DNA of 64,000 bases from Ariolimax columbianus (lineage: Eukaryota; Mollusca; Gastropoda; Stylommatophora; Arionidae). Positions 30,745-42,499 of this stretch are shown one piece after another; within the stretch, counting starts at the first letter, position 1; each line of letters opens with the position of its first letter. The DNA lies in contig JAVGWX010000003.1 in the NCBI GenBank assembly GCA_036924085.1, forward strand, positions 113,567,764 through 113,631,763. The letters are read 5' to 3'. The translations under genes were made by a program, and so were the position numbers. The notes beneath the pieces are model-generated. The model was given only the letters and a program-made list of their open reading frames with translations. It had not been told where the DNA came from and did no database searches.

Positions 30745-32745
30745 CTGTTAAGTGCCATCTATGTTGCTCTAAACAAGCCACCTAACCATGGCCGGTGTTA
30801 TGCCATGTCACACTGTTAGTCACCTCTTACTACATACTCTCTGTGAGGCAGTGGTGCTATTCTTGTTCTTATCATACACAAAGACCCCAGTGGACCACTC
30901 GCGATAAGATATGTGATAAACCATAATTACACTACAGAAAACATGCAATGGTTAATATGCAATAATATCAACTTTTTCTAACTGAAATGTAAATTTTATC
31001 TTGAATTTGTGATATCAACAATGCCCATGCAAAAATTCATGTTTTGATAATCAATGTTTGATGCACAAGGAATTTAAGTCCAAAAATGAAAGAGATTAAA
31101 AAAAGACACACGGATAACGCTTGGCAAAAAAAGAAGAAAGAAACATGTGAGAGAGATACGGTTGGAAGCCGTGGATCTACACAGAGTTGAAGCTAACGAT
31201 GAATAAGACTCACAAACATCTGACCAAAGTTAACAAATAAGTTATGACATCATGTGAGTGCAAAGTTGCTCACATTAAGCTCAGGTGCAACATTCTCACC
31301 AAGACCCTGACCTGACATACATGTCATGCACCTGGAAACATATGCAGTGTTACAGCAGCTTGACCGTCAAGGTTGGGATTGACACAGTTATCCATGTAGT
31401 TGTTAGCATGTTGAGATTTGCACTATAGCCAGGAAGGCATAGGTCCACCTACCTCAGTATGCCTCAGGATATAAAAAGAACTAATATAAGTGGCTACCAG
31501 AGAAAATATGCAGAGGGGACAATTCACTACGAGTAACTTCGAACAACAACATAAGCACACATACCCCTATGATCATATGATATGAGCACATATATTTGGT
31601 GCAGCTTTTATAATCAGATAAAAGAAAAATTAAAATAACTTAATGAAAATTGTGAAATAATCAACAATTATAAATGGCATATTATAAACATCTGTTAAAA
31701 ATATTGCATACACGAACAAAACAAGTATATTTAAAAACAATTTATTCCATCAAAACAATTCCATAACAGCTAAAATTAGAACATACATTGCACATGCAGG
31801 ATCAACACTTCTGAAGTTGTGAATGGCAATGACAGCAAAGAATGGAACTTGTGCATTCAACAGTAACCAAGGCTGAAAGATGGGCAGTGGGTATTGTATA
31901 CTATTTGTCAACTATGGAACACACAAAGTTGTATGCCTCATCACTAAAATTGTAGTTTTAAAAAAACTAAACTTTACACGATGATGTTTTTGTAACTCAC
32001 AAGATCAATAATGATAAAGACCAAATTGCACATTAAAAGATAACCCAATCATTTAAAACCAAATCTACATTTATTTTTGACAGATTTGTGTATAAGATAA
32101 GATCCTGACTAAAAGATTACTGATTTACCATACACTGTAGAGACTTAAGTTCTCGTTGATATACTTTCACATTCTTATGACTGAGACAATTGAAAGAAAT
32201 AAAAGAATAACACGAGGGACTTAGTGGGTCGTAATGAAACCTACTTTTCAATCAAAAGTTGGGAGGATTAATTTTTTAATAATAATTTTAGTTTTAAAAA
32301 AAACACTTGAAATGCAATTTTTTAAAAAGTATAACTGCTAAAAAACTTAATACAACTTGTACTGAATTGTTTGTTTTATTATGTATATATAAAAACAGGA
32401 ACAATTATCACATTCCCGTAAAAGCTGACAGGTGTGGAAACATATCACAATTCAAGTTTATTATAGAGACTCACCTGGAGGAGGAGCATGTCCTCCTACT
32501 AGGTGCTACAGGTGGGTGGTGGATAGGTGAGTGGCCTCTACATGTGGAGGTTAGCTTTCAATATCCAATACACTTTGAAAAGGTGGCCTGCCCTTCATCT
32601 GTATGCAATGTCAGAACAGGTCAATCTGAAGACATACTCGATTACAAGTGCATACAGAAAGAAAACTTGATGGATTAAAGAAACTAGGAACTGACACAAA
32701 TTACAGACGATTTTTGGAATATAGAACATTAGAAGAAGGAAAGGG
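30745..32745. other. About 2 kb without a recognised feature
   Basis: AT-rich sequence. Possible splice signals occur near 32470-32510 on both strands but cannot be tied to a frame with support. Confidence 0.45.
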
Positions 32746-32746
32746 A

Positions 32747-33095
32747 TCAAGATGCTGAGCAGTGCATAAGCTGCAGTGGTCAGCGGCCCATTGCTGACTG
32801 CTAGCATCAGGGCCAGAGACCCAGAGCTGTCAAGACTCTTCTACACCTCCACGTGGTGATCCTGGATAACAGGCTGCAGCAGGGCAGACTGGCTAAGGAG
32901 AAGGGATCGAAGAGGGAAGGCTAACCTTGGTACCCAAAAAATGCCATGCCAAAGTTGGATGTGTTGGATTGAAAGGTGCAAATATCACAGTCAAGCTGTA
33001 AACTACAACACAGCGCATTCCGTTATCTGAACTACATCCTGCTACTTGCTAAACCCTTTTCAGGACAGTGGCGGGAGTTTGAGAACGAAGAAGAA
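32747..33095 (+). mobile_element. SINE-A, near full length
   Basis: From gggatcaagatgctgagcag to a short gaagaagaa tail, with the core gccaaagttggatgtgttgg. A run of C (33247-33272, broken by two T) follows 150 bp later. Confidence 0.88.
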
Positions 33096-33299
33096 TAACA
33101 TAGTGACTGATGTTCTGAATGACAATGATGTGAGCAAAATCTAGTCATTACAAAACAAAGTTCCCTACCATTGATTTTGTGACCACTACTTCGGAAAAAA
33201 ATAAAAAGAACAACTGAAAAAGTGATCCCTTCCGGCCCCTTTCACCACCAATTCCCCCCCCCCCCCCTCCCCCCACAGAAAAAGGAAGAACATCCTAGC

Positions 33300-33777
33300 A
33301 CCCTTGATCGGCTCCATACAGAGCATCTATAGGTTTTGCAGAATCTACACTAAGACAGGAAACCAAAAGCCAGAGGAGTTTAAGACCACCAGTGGTGTAT
33401 AACAGACAAGGTGGCATTAGATCACAATTTCTTTTTATATTGCCCATGGATGATGTCATCAAGGCCTGTAAGTAGAGGATAAAAATGTACTCAGTGGGGT
33501 ACTGGAAGATGAGACCAATTTATATTCTGAAGCTGGCATGTGCCAATGATGTGGCCTTGATTACCAAATCAGAGGAACATCTCCTGATCAACCTTCAAAT
33601 CTAGAAAGAGGAGCTGAGAAGAAAAGGATGGTAAAAAAATCATGTTAAAAAAAACAACAGTAGCCTCGAGAGAAGAGAAGAGATATCATCACATTATGAC
33701 GGGTGAACAGCGTCTGGAACAGGTCAAGCAGTTCAAATACTTTGGAGCTGTGAGAAGGGAAATATTAAATAAGTGTT
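33300..33777 (+). mobile_element. LINE RT remnant (5' side of a SINE-B insertion)
   Basis: Pieces in several frames give KTGNQKPEEFKTTSGV (RT motif B region), D-D-V-x-x-A-C, an L-A-C-A-N-D-V-A-L-I motif C variant (33535-33565) and EQVKQFKYFGA (33720-33750). Stops and frame changes are frequent. It continues beyond the SINE-B at 34043. Confidence 0.75.
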
Positions 33778-34035
33778 CGGGACGGCGTGAGCTAGTGGTA
33801 AAGTGACACCGCTCACAATCTAGAGGTGCTGGGTTCGATCCCCATTACAGTATCGACTGTTACCCCGAGAAAGTAAACCCTTAGAAAAAGCAGGAGGAAG
33901 CAGACCCTTACATAAAATGCATGCTGAAGTCAGATGCACTGGGCGACAGGCGCAAAATAAAAACCACAGTGCAACGCACACCGCCTTGGGGAATAGAGAA
34001 ATTAGGCAAAGGCAAACAACAAAAAAAGAAAAAAA
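33778..34035 (+). mobile_element. SINE-B (tRNA-derived) in a LINE
   Basis: The head gacggcgtgagctagtgg resembles a tRNA A box. ggttcgatcccc (33832-33843) is a close match to the RNA polymerase III B box. The body contains the core 'tgctgaagtcagatgcactg' and ends in an A-rich tail. Flanked by a 7-bp duplication, aagtgtt (33771-33777 and 34036-34042). Confidence 0.9.
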
Positions 34036-34042
34036 AAGTGTT

Positions 34043-34500
34043 GGCAACTAGAAGAGCAGCAACTAGTAAACCTGTTTATGCGATCAATAAAGAATTCCTC
34101 AGTAAAAGAGAAATAGGTAAGAAAACTAAGATGACTGAATACTTCTCCCCCTATTTACCAGTTTTTACTTACGGATATAAATCATGGGCAATGACCACAG
34201 TCAAGAAAAGTCAGCTCCAAGCCTTAGAAATGAGATATATAAAAAATGTTGTCCATATAATAAGAGACATGGTCTGTAATAAGACAATATGCCACAATTT
34301 CAATACCCAGCACTCGCAAATTTGAGTGGAACAATTTCAACTTTGGTGGTTTAGCAGAATGAAAGAAGATCCCTGTTAGCCATGAGAAACAAAGATCCAG
34401 ACCCAAGGATGACCTAAAGTTCGCTGGGATGACAATATGAGACAGTCTATAAGATACTGAGGACTAAAATGGAACCAGGCCAAGAGGAACACAGTGGATA
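34043..34500 (+). mobile_element. LINE RT remnant (3' side of a SINE-B insertion)
   Basis: Continues the frame before the SINE: YAINKEFLSKREIGKKTK, then PVFTYGYKSWAMTTVKKSQL and QALEMRYIKNVVHIIRD, the usual thumb region of an endonuclease-RT LINE. An eroded G-R-P-R-D-D-L region follows near 34400. Confidence 0.78.
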
Positions 34501-34519
34501 GAGTAGTCTATCATAATGT

Positions 34520-34930
34520 CTGACAGGGTATATAGTTGTGACTTTGTTACCAAGTATAGAGACTGATATGTTTTTTCATCTTTGAATGCACAATTTATAT
34601 TTGGGATGAAAAAAACAAAAATATTATTGAATGAGACAATCTGACAGCAACATTTGTGTTATGTAATACAAATGGTGCTATCTATAATTTTTATGCAGTA
34701 GATTTGTTCCTGTCGTATTAAAGGTATATTATATATACTGGTTTTTATATATTTTATATTATTGTTTATATTACAAGATAGTTGTATTTATAGAATTAAT
34801 ACATGTTATCAATATTATCAACAACAAAAAGATGAATCTAGTCACATAGCAGTGTTTGTTGTTGGGGATGAAGTGGTAATGACTTATGAAGGCTTATCAT
34901 AAGTATCACACATAATTTGTATCAGAAAAA
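34520..34930. other. AT-rich unassigned sequence
   Basis: No recognised feature between LINE and mariner remnants. Confidence 0.45.
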
Positions 34931-34934
34931 AAAA

Positions 34935-35070
34935 GTGTATATGTTTGATTCAAAGCCTAATCCCCTTGAAATAGGTCCCTTCTGAGTTGACACACTTCTC
35001 CCAGTGGTGCTCCAAATGGATGAGGTGCAATGCTTGGGCCAAAGCATTTTCATGATGGACGCCACACCTC
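34935..35070 (-). mobile_element. Mariner-type transposase C-terminal remnant
   Basis: One - strand frame reads LEHHWEKCVNSEGTYFKGI followed by R-L-stop. This is the W-x-K-C-[IV]-x-x-x-G-x-Y-F end seen in mariner-family transposases. Upstream the frame is A-L-A-Q-A-L-H-L-I. No terminal inverted repeat or catalytic D residues were identified. Confidence 0.55.
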
Positions 35071-35478
35071 CCACCTCTATGATAATTTTTTGCTCAAACA
35101 CAGTATTGGGCAGATTTGACATTCTCCCTGTTCTCCAGACATTGCTGCCTGTGACATTTTGGCTCTTTCAAAGAATTTATGTACCAACGGGACAGGATTT
35201 CAGGACATAGAAGAACTCAGACAAACGTGATGAAGTATATGATGGAGATTTAAAAAAATTACTTTCACTGGGTGAAGTGAGTCAACTCAGAAAAGGTCCA
35301 TTTTGTAGGGGTTTACGTAAATAGGTAAGTAGTTTTTTGTTATCCAGCCTAAAGTCGGATAATTTTTTATCAGTCCTTGTATTTGTTGCATCATATATTT
35401 TTGTCAGGTTGTGTAATCAGTTCCCTTCCTGTCTTGCCTTCCCTGCTTATTCAATTTAGACTAGAATATGTTAAAACG

Positions 35479-35757
35479 GGATTGCAACCTGGTACTTTTT
35501 CTGTAAGAGGCAAGCGATTGATCTGATCTGTCACTAAGAATGGTAGTAATAGTTGACATCACGAATGAAGATTGCAACCTGGTACTTTTTCTGTAAGAGG
35601 CAAGCGATTGATCTGATCTGTCACTAAGAATGGTAGTAATAGTTGACATCACGAATGAAGATTGCAACCTGGTACTTTTTCTGTAAGAGGCAAGCGATTG
35701 ATCTGATCTGTCACTAAGAATGTTAGTAATAGTTGACATCACGAATGAAGATTGCAA
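35479..35757 (+). repeat. 90-bp tandem repeat, three units
   Basis: Near-identical units beginning agattgcaacctggtac. As 90 is divisible by 3, one - frame repeats a 30-residue block. Confidence 0.95.
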
Positions 35758-35847
35758 CAGTATCAGATTTGTTAGCAGACATGGCTGTGTACGGGTCTGC
35801 ACACAGCTGTAGAGTCTTACCCTGCCTTTGCACACCTTACTGTATAG

Positions 35848-36063
35848 GAGGCATATGTGGATGACATTGGTAGCTGGGACATCCAGCGTAGTGACTTATG
35901 GGTGGCTCACTTTTTCCCTGCTGCATCTGAGATTTTCTGCTCAGCCATGCGAGCACCTTGTGTGGTTGCGGAAAGTCAGTCTGAGTGTTCTGACTCACGG
36001 GCGACTCCCAAGAGACAACATCAATATGGGGACCGTTCAGGAAGGCCTTTAGCGAATCTTTGA
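35848..36063 (+). CDS. Candidate terminal exon of an unrecognised gene
   Basis: A plausible acceptor (cctttgcacaccttactgtatag after a pyrimidine-rich run) precedes 71 codons and TGA. The peptide begins EAYVDDIGSWDIQRSDLWVA, has HFFPAASEIFCSAM, and ends in a polar, basic segment. Composition and codon use look like coding sequence and unlike the LINE remnants nearby. No family was recognised, no partner exon was found, and phase 0 entry is assumed. It directly follows a three-copy 90-bp repeat. Confidence 0.45.
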   Translation, partial: EAYVDDIGSWDIQRSDLWVAHFFPAASEIFCSAMRAPCVVAESQSECSDSRATPKRQHQYGDRSGRPLANL

Positions 36064-36319
36064 ATCTTCAAAGATTTTTGCAGTTAGCCTGTTGCATCTG
36101 ATTCCGTAACTTGTGCTTAAATTGATTTAAGTAGAAAAGATTTGCGCTGTTGCAAGCCCCACTCTCTCGTTCTTTACTTCCCTTATCCAGTGGCAAGACG
36201 TAGTCAAGACGACTGGAGGTAGCACAGGATGTAAATATTTCATCAATGCATACTCCCAAAGCATTTCCCATAAACAGGTTTCCCACTTCTTTATGTGTGC
36301 CCATCTCACTATTAAACCT

Positions 36320-36640
36320 CATTTTTGTTACATAAAAATAAACAATGACTCTTAAACCGACTTCATTGCCCCTGGGCACCCCGATGTGCTCAGTCCCTTT
36401 CGTTGCAGAAAGTGCTGATTACAGAGCACAAACTACATAGCTCCTGCAGCAGTTCAGAATTTTCCCCTGACTTTGTCAGGTACCCATTTACAGCTGGGTC
36501 AACTGGGAGAAGCGGTCAAACCGAGATAAAATTCTCGACAAGACCGGTCATAGATAACCACGGATGACGTGATTTGATCCTGGAGCATTGGGTTTGTAAG
36601 CCAAGCTCACAATCCTATGACGACACCTTCCCCTTATTTT
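36320..36640 (-). mobile_element. Composite of SINE-C-like and SINE-D-like sequence
   Basis: cgacttcattgcccctgggc resembles the 3' end of SINE-C (27225, 46780). ggtacccatttacagctggg near 36478 is the SINE-D block. Either a hybrid SINE or two adjacent copies. Confidence 0.55.
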
Positions 36641-36926
36641 ATGTTACATTGAATATCATGGACAGTTTTATCATTAAAATAATGACTATATCACCAAAAA
36701 TACTGACGTAATATATGTCCAACAAATAATACATTTCTTTGTTACATTAAGGCACTGTAACTGCATTCATCATGAAGTAACAGATTATTTGTCAAATATA
36801 TACCGATTACAAAAAATGGAAAGCTTGATAGAGAAATTGAGGTGAGTTGTCAAAAAAACTCTGAAGTGACGTAGTGACTTCCACAGCTTCGTAAAAGTCT
36901 GAAAATCAGCTTGGCAACTAAACAAC

Positions 36927-37150
36927 TGATAACTTAACGTCTTTATACTGGTTTAGAAGACTTTGCAGAGTCTATATACAACTAGTTTCATTTACATTTC
37001 CTTGTTTTAAAAGCTATGCGCATCCAATCTATTCTTAGATGCATTAATTGTTCTTGCCTCCACTACTTCTTGTGGCAATGCATTCCAAGCATTCACCACT
37101 CTCTGATTAAACAAATATTTCCTAATATTTAATATAATTTATTCTTTCCT
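36927..37150 (-). mobile_element. CR1-like LINE 3' end
   Basis: Reverse-strand copy from the W-N-A-L-P-x-E-V-V-E region (eroded, near 37050-37100) through the 3' UTR palindrome agactctgcaaagtct-like near 36957-36972 to a single TTAAG end. Confidence 0.8.
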
Positions 37151-37254
37151 TTGATTGATAAAAAGTACTTTTTTTTTACCAGTTCTCTGTTACCAGTGTC
37201 AGAGTCTGTTCTTATGCAAGTTACTTGAGATGTAAATTATAACGCTGAAATTAT

Positions 37255-37480
37255 TACCTCAGAATGATTGTTGGCATTACTGCTTGCGCAGAATACATGG
37301 CAAGACAAAAAAATAAGATGGTTCAGCAACCTCATGAGAATGAAAAACTGGCTGACTACCACTGTGTGCTTATAACAAAAAATGACTTACACTACATTAA
37401 AAAACACTTCCAACACCATCCATTTGCACCATACTACACACGGCCCAGGCATTCTAGACTGAGACCACTAAACATTTCAG
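37255..37480 (+). mobile_element. LINE C-terminal fragment
   Basis: Encodes IVGITACAEYMARQKNKMVQ followed by a degraded L-M-R region, matching the same LINE C-terminus seen near 24.5 kb. Confidence 0.65.
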
Positions 37481-37613
37481 TCTTATATTACTTCAACTAA
37501 ACATTTAAGTATTACATTACTTCAACTTAACATTGCAGACTTATATTTCTTCAGGCAAACATTGCAGTCTAATATTACTTCAACTAAACATTGCAGTCTT
37601 ATATTACTTAAGT
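37470..37613 (+). repeat. 29-bp minisatellite, five units
   Basis: Units around cagtcttatattacttcaac with aacatt linkers. Confidence 0.9.
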
Positions 37614-38290
37614 ACACTTCTATCATTGTGAAAGACATTAGTAGAGAGCATCCACAGTCATGAGAACATAATCCAATAGAAAACAGTTATCCACAGACAT
37701 CAGAATTTAACCTACGAGAAAACAAAATCTGAAAATGCTACAAGCACCCACATTGTATCTCAGAATTACGAAGAAGAAGAAGAAGTATCTCAGAATTAAG
37801 TGAAGACACAAACTGCAAATAAAATCTGCACTAATCTTACCAAGCAGTACACCACCCCCAAGATGAGAGATGTCATGCAAATACTAATACACAACATGGC
37901 TTCAATGACACAAAAATACAGTGCACAAATCCAAACAGACACCACAGTGTGAACTAAGCTGAAAAATTATTCAAGAGAGAAACACATTATATAAATGAAG
38001 AACCCATACCAGCAAAATACTAACACTTAATCACAAAATCAAGATACATATTAAACAGAAAGACATTTGAAAAGACACATTGCTGAACAAAATTACCATT
38101 ACAATATGCACAATGCTGATTACAGCAGAATGCAGAGACCTATAATAGGTCTCAATTTAATGCTTAGCATAACCAACATCACGGCACTCCAGAAAGACAT
38201 AGAGGTACTTAACCTAATTGAATAGATTGCATAAGGTACACAGGCTGATTGTTTCAGTGCTTGCTGATTAGCTCCTGATTTCTCTTCTTA
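37614..38290. other. AT-rich unassigned sequence
   Basis: A short GAA run at 37771-37784 without a SINE-A or RL 3' end. Nothing else recognised. Confidence 0.45.
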
Positions 38291-38293
38291 CAT

Positions 38294-38640
38294 GTCCAAA
38301 TCTAATTATGCCAAGTTTCTTAGATGTCCCAATCTAATCATGCCAAGTTTCTTAGATGTCCCAATCTAATCATGCCAAGTTTCTTAGATGTCCCAATCTA
38401 ATCATACCAAGTTTCTTAGATGTCCCAATCTAATCATGCCAAGTTTCTTAGATGTCCCAATCTAATCATGCCAAGTTTCTTAGATGTCCCAATCTAATCA
38501 TGCCAAGTTTCTTAGATGTCCCAATCTAATCATGCCAAGTTTCTTAGATGTCCCAATCTAATCATGCCAAGTTTCTTAGATATCCCAATCTAATCATGCC
38601 AAATTTCTTAGATGTCCTAATCTAATCATACCAAGTTTCC
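38294..38640 (+). repeat. 32-bp minisatellite, about eleven units
   Basis: Highly regular units containing caatctaatcatgccaagtt; first and last units are diverged. Confidence 0.96.
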
Positions 38641-38906
38641 CTACAAATTCCTGCAATCCCAGAATTGCAGTGCCATCATTTAACAGTTGCTAGCAATGAT
38701 TTCAAGATGTCTCTATTTTTCACATTTGATGGATGTCATTGCATGTGTTCAAACCAGCATATCTATTTTCTTCACTGCCATGAAATCCTGGCATAACTAA
38801 TATAGTAGACTCATATAGGTCCTGGAAGTTTTCAACCTAATTTATCCATTCACTCTATAGACATCTGCGTAGGACCTTCTGAAGCATGGATGCAAGTCTG
38901 ACAATA

Positions 38907-39100
38907 CTTCTTCTTCTTCTTCATCGTACGCTGTTTACAGCGATATTTACGTTGCACTGTTTTAATTTGTTAGCCTGTGGCTCAGTGCATCCGATTTCAA
39001 CAGGCGTTTCTGTAGGGTTGCCCTCCTTAGCCTTTGGCTGTCCCCAGCCTAACTGCAAGGCAGCAGTTGTTTTTGGTCAGAGTTGTCTCTCTTAGGAAGT
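38907..39100 (-). mobile_element. SINE carrying the SINE-B/A core and the RL-type 3' tail
   Basis: On the - strand the core gttgaaatcggatgcactga is followed by agtgcaacgtaaatatcgc and then acagcgtacgatgaagaaga. The last block is almost the RL LINE 3' end (acagcgtacgaagaag). The 5' limit is unclear. Confidence 0.75.
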
Positions 39101-39840
39101 TGTCTTGCAGGACTATCGAGTCTTCCCTACTCGTGTCTATAGGGTTTGGCAATGATATGATGGACTATGTACTAGTTTGTACTATCCCGAAAGAGAGGCA
39201 CTCCAGTGTGACTTTTTCCCAGGATCGTCACGTCCTGCCAGAAACGTAGCATATGCAAATGAGTGAGGTATCTTTTTGCTCGCTTTATTTTCTCGGCTCA
39301 TCTGCAGTGATGGTACGCCTAGCATTCCCCGCCACCCGGGAGGTTGTCACCATAGGGCAGGAGGTGCAATGTCCGCTGGACTGCATCTCTTCTGCGTCCA
39401 TTGGAATGACTGATAGCAGACAGAGGCAAAGAGCGAGGAAGGAGTGCATTTTACCAGGTGCATTCCTGCGGCTCGACCGGGCCGGGCTGAGACGCAAATC
39501 CCAACCATGTCGTAGCCTCCCATCACAGCGGTGCTGAGATTTAGGGCGGGATTCTGGCTTAGAGGCGTTCGGCCGTAGTCCCTCAGATGGTAGCTTATCA
39601 GCCAAGCACGTGGACCAAATGTCAGCGACCTGTGATTCCTCTCGAAATAGTGCATTTGACCAGGGGACAAGCCTGGTCATTGCACGGAGATGTTGTTCGC
39701 CTGGTGCGGACATATCTCATGGTCAAGGGTTGAGTCTCAGCAGTTCGCAGTGAGGTAGCTGATCTACTGCTTAGGGCACCCCGACCGAGAACTAAGTCTT
39801 CTACAAATGGTTTCATACCTCATCGCCGTATGGGGTGAAT
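39101..39840. other. GC-richer unassigned segment
   Basis: Base composition differs clearly from the AT-rich surroundings. Open frames on both strands (up to 142 codons on -) have no family match. It may be an untranslated part of the adjacent element or of a LINE. Confidence 0.4.
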
Positions 39841-39984
39841 ATCGAGTCTGACAATACAACTACCTGACTGTCTCAGAAGGTCATCTCATATTTCATATCA
39901 CTGGCACATTTTATAGTGTATTTTTGCAATCCAAATGCAAAGTTTTTAATTAAATACAAGTTTTTAAAAAGTTACCTCAAGCAT

Positions 39985-40560
39985 AATTTTGTATTTTAAA
40001 AAGTATCATCATCATGATGTAGCATATCAATTGCAGAACGTTGCTCTGATCACATTCCATCTGAAAGAAACTAGATCTCTTGTCAAATCTTCGGCCTGCT
40101 CTAGAGTTTTGCCTTCTTGGTCTGCCTCTGACTCTCTCGCCCGGCACCATACCTTCCATTACCATTCTCTCAAGGCCGTTATGTTTTTTGATGTGGCCGA
40201 AGTATTTCAATTTTCTATTCATGATGGAATTTATGAATGAGCTCTTCTCTATGCCCAACTCTTGTAGAATATCTGCATTCTTCTTTTTTTCAATTCATGG
40301 TACTATTAGGACCCTTCTTTAGCATTTAGACTCAAAAGACTCAATTCTTTTCCTTGAGGTTTGAAAAACTGTCCTTTGAGGTTTGAGTAACTGTCCATAT
40401 TTTGCATCCATATGCTGTCACAGAAAAAAACACTGGTTCTCAAAATGTTCACTTTTGTTGGTTTGCTGGTATTCTGCCATAGTTTTCTGAGGTTGTGTAG
40501 TCTCTGCATTGCCATTACCAATCCCCTTCTTAAAAAATATATTGACATTTTGTGTTCACT
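39985..40560 (-). mobile_element. LINE C-terminal fragment with ATC-rich 3' end
   Basis: The - strand encodes INSIMNRKLKYFGHIKKHNG, then LERMVMEGMVPGERVRGRP, and S-F-F-Q-M-E-C-D-Q near the end, a standard LINE C-terminus. The 3' side has a short atgatgatgat stretch at 40003-40015. Confidence 0.85.
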
Positions 40561-41175
40561 GCAAAAAGTATTAAGTTAGAATCTTGGTTTGGTATCTGGT
40601 CTTAGATAATATCTGATTTCCCTCACTGTGTCAGGCACAGCCAAGTGGCATAAAATAAACCAGACTGTGTTAAGCCTCAGCAAAAAAAAAACATAGCACA
40701 CAAAAAATTGCAAAGGCAAGTATATTTCCAGCACTTGGAAAACACACACACCAGACAAACAGAACGAAAGTGAAGTAAGTGACGGAATTGGTTCTAATTT
40801 TCTAAACAATGATAATTTCATTTAAACAGTTACCTTTTCCTGCCTACTAATGCTGGAAATTCAAACAAATCTGGCAACATAGCTTAAACCTTTCTCAGTT
40901 TAAAAAAAATAATATTTTTTTAGGCAAAAATAATAAAACGTTTGATAAAATGTGTTTTTGCACCTTGGTATTCCATTAATTAAAAGTAAAAAGTGTATGA
41001 ATCATACAAGTTAATTTATTTGGTTAACATAAACTTAAGAACAATCAGTCTGATGAATCACGCAATTAAAATACTGTTCAAGATCATATAAGTGAAAAAA
41101 AGACAAAAAAGTAGAGAGGAAAGTTTCATAAGATTAATTTAGGTTTTGAAAGTATAATGGAACAAGGGAAGCAAT
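40561..41175. other. AT-rich unassigned sequence
   Basis: No exon or motif recognised. Confidence 0.45.
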
Positions 41176-41179
41176 TTTT

Positions 41180-42300
41180 TGTTTGAGAACTATGACCGAG
41201 AAATATATAGAAATATATCACATTTATATTTGCTTCATAGACAGCCAGAAGACTTTTGACAGAGTCCAACTTGGGAAATTGTCTCAAAGAAATAGATCTA
41301 GATGGTAAAGACATATGACTGCTAAGTAATCTGTACTGGGAACAAACTGAGACAGTAAAATCAAGAAAGATATACTCTCCCAGTACAGATTTAAAAAGAG
41401 AAGTGAGACAAGGATCTGTACTATTTCCTTATCTCTTTAATATCTACACAGAACAAATATTCAAACAGATAGAGGAGGTGCCAGGGCTTGTCATTGGAGG
41501 AGTGACAATGAATAATCTTAGATAAGTGAATGATACAGTTCTGATGGCAAAAAGTGAGCAAAAAGCTTTTGACAACAATATACACAGTTAGTCAAGAGTT
41601 TGAATTAGACATATATATAAAGAAAACAAAGACTATGGTAATTGGGAAAAGTGACAAGAAACCATTTATGCAGATAAAAATAAAAGATCAACTACTGGAA
41701 CAAGTAGAGTTTTTCCTATCTAGGCCATATAATAACAGAAGAAAGTTGTGAAAAGCAAACCAGAAAAAGAATATGCATTACCAAAATGGTATTCAGCAAC
41801 ATGCGACATATACTGACATTCAAAGAGATAACCATAAATTAAAAATGAGAATTTTCAGGTGTTATATATACTCATCACTACGTTATGGCTCAGAAACATG
41901 GACACTTAATAAAAAGTTTGAAAAAATAATCGAAGCCTTTGAAAATGTGGGCATATAGAAGATTTGGTCACATTTCTTGGAAAGAGAAGAAAACAAATTT
42001 GTAGGTATTAGAAATGTTGGGGTGAAAAGAGAATTACAGTAATGACCAAAATCAAGGTTAGACAGTTAAGATATTTTGGTTATATAACAAGACATACCTC
42101 CTTGTTGAAGACCGTACTAGAGGGTAGGGTTGAAAGCAGTTATCCAAAATGCAGATAACGTTATAAGTGGGCGGAAATCATTAGGAGATGGACCGGAAAG
42201 AGCCTGTTAGATTGTATCATTATGGCATAAGATAGAGTACAATGGAGATCCATTGCAGCCAACCTTCGATGGGAAATGGCACTTGGTCTGAACTCAAAAT
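41180..42300 (+). mobile_element. LINE RT remnant, motif A to C-terminus
   Basis: Frames together follow an endonuclease-RT LINE: F-I-D-S-Q-K-T-F-D-R-V (motif A, about 41235-41270), an eroded G-V-R-Q-G block, N-N-L-R-x-x-N-D-T-V-L-M (motif C eroded, about 41510-41550), EFELDIYIKKTKTMVIGKSD, CYIYSSLRYGSETWTLNKKF (41855-41915), and a degraded R-W-T-x-x-x-K-S-L-L-D-C end. It stops before the long repeat at 42.5 kb. Confidence 0.85.
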
Positions 42301-42499
42301 TAGTATATAAAATGCTAAAGAACAAAAAAATAATCCCTCATTTTATTAGGTACAACCTGTGAATGATTCAAAGAAAATGGCAATAACACAACAGAAAATA
42401 GTATAAATAAACCCAATCAGATTTAACAACGAGGAATTAAAGGATACCAAAGAAAATCGAGCTCCTGTATGGAAATAATAGCTTGGCAATTAGAATATA

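Noticed and set aside
32432..32510. Possible short exon on either strand (donor/acceptor pairs near 32475-32505 on -, 32432-32510 on +)
   Set aside because: Splice-like signals occur on both strands over the same bases and no frame has family support or a phased partner.
36068..36379. 103-codon - strand frame downstream of the orphan exon
   Set aside because: Runs into SINE-C-like sequence, has no family match and overlaps the likely 3' UTR of the + strand candidate.
38294..38640. CRISPR-like regular repeats
   Set aside because: Units are contiguous without unique spacers, in a eukaryotic context; this is a minisatellite.
39285..39713. 142-codon - strand frame
   Set aside because: Explained by local high GC content; an overlapping - frame and a + frame are also open; no family match.
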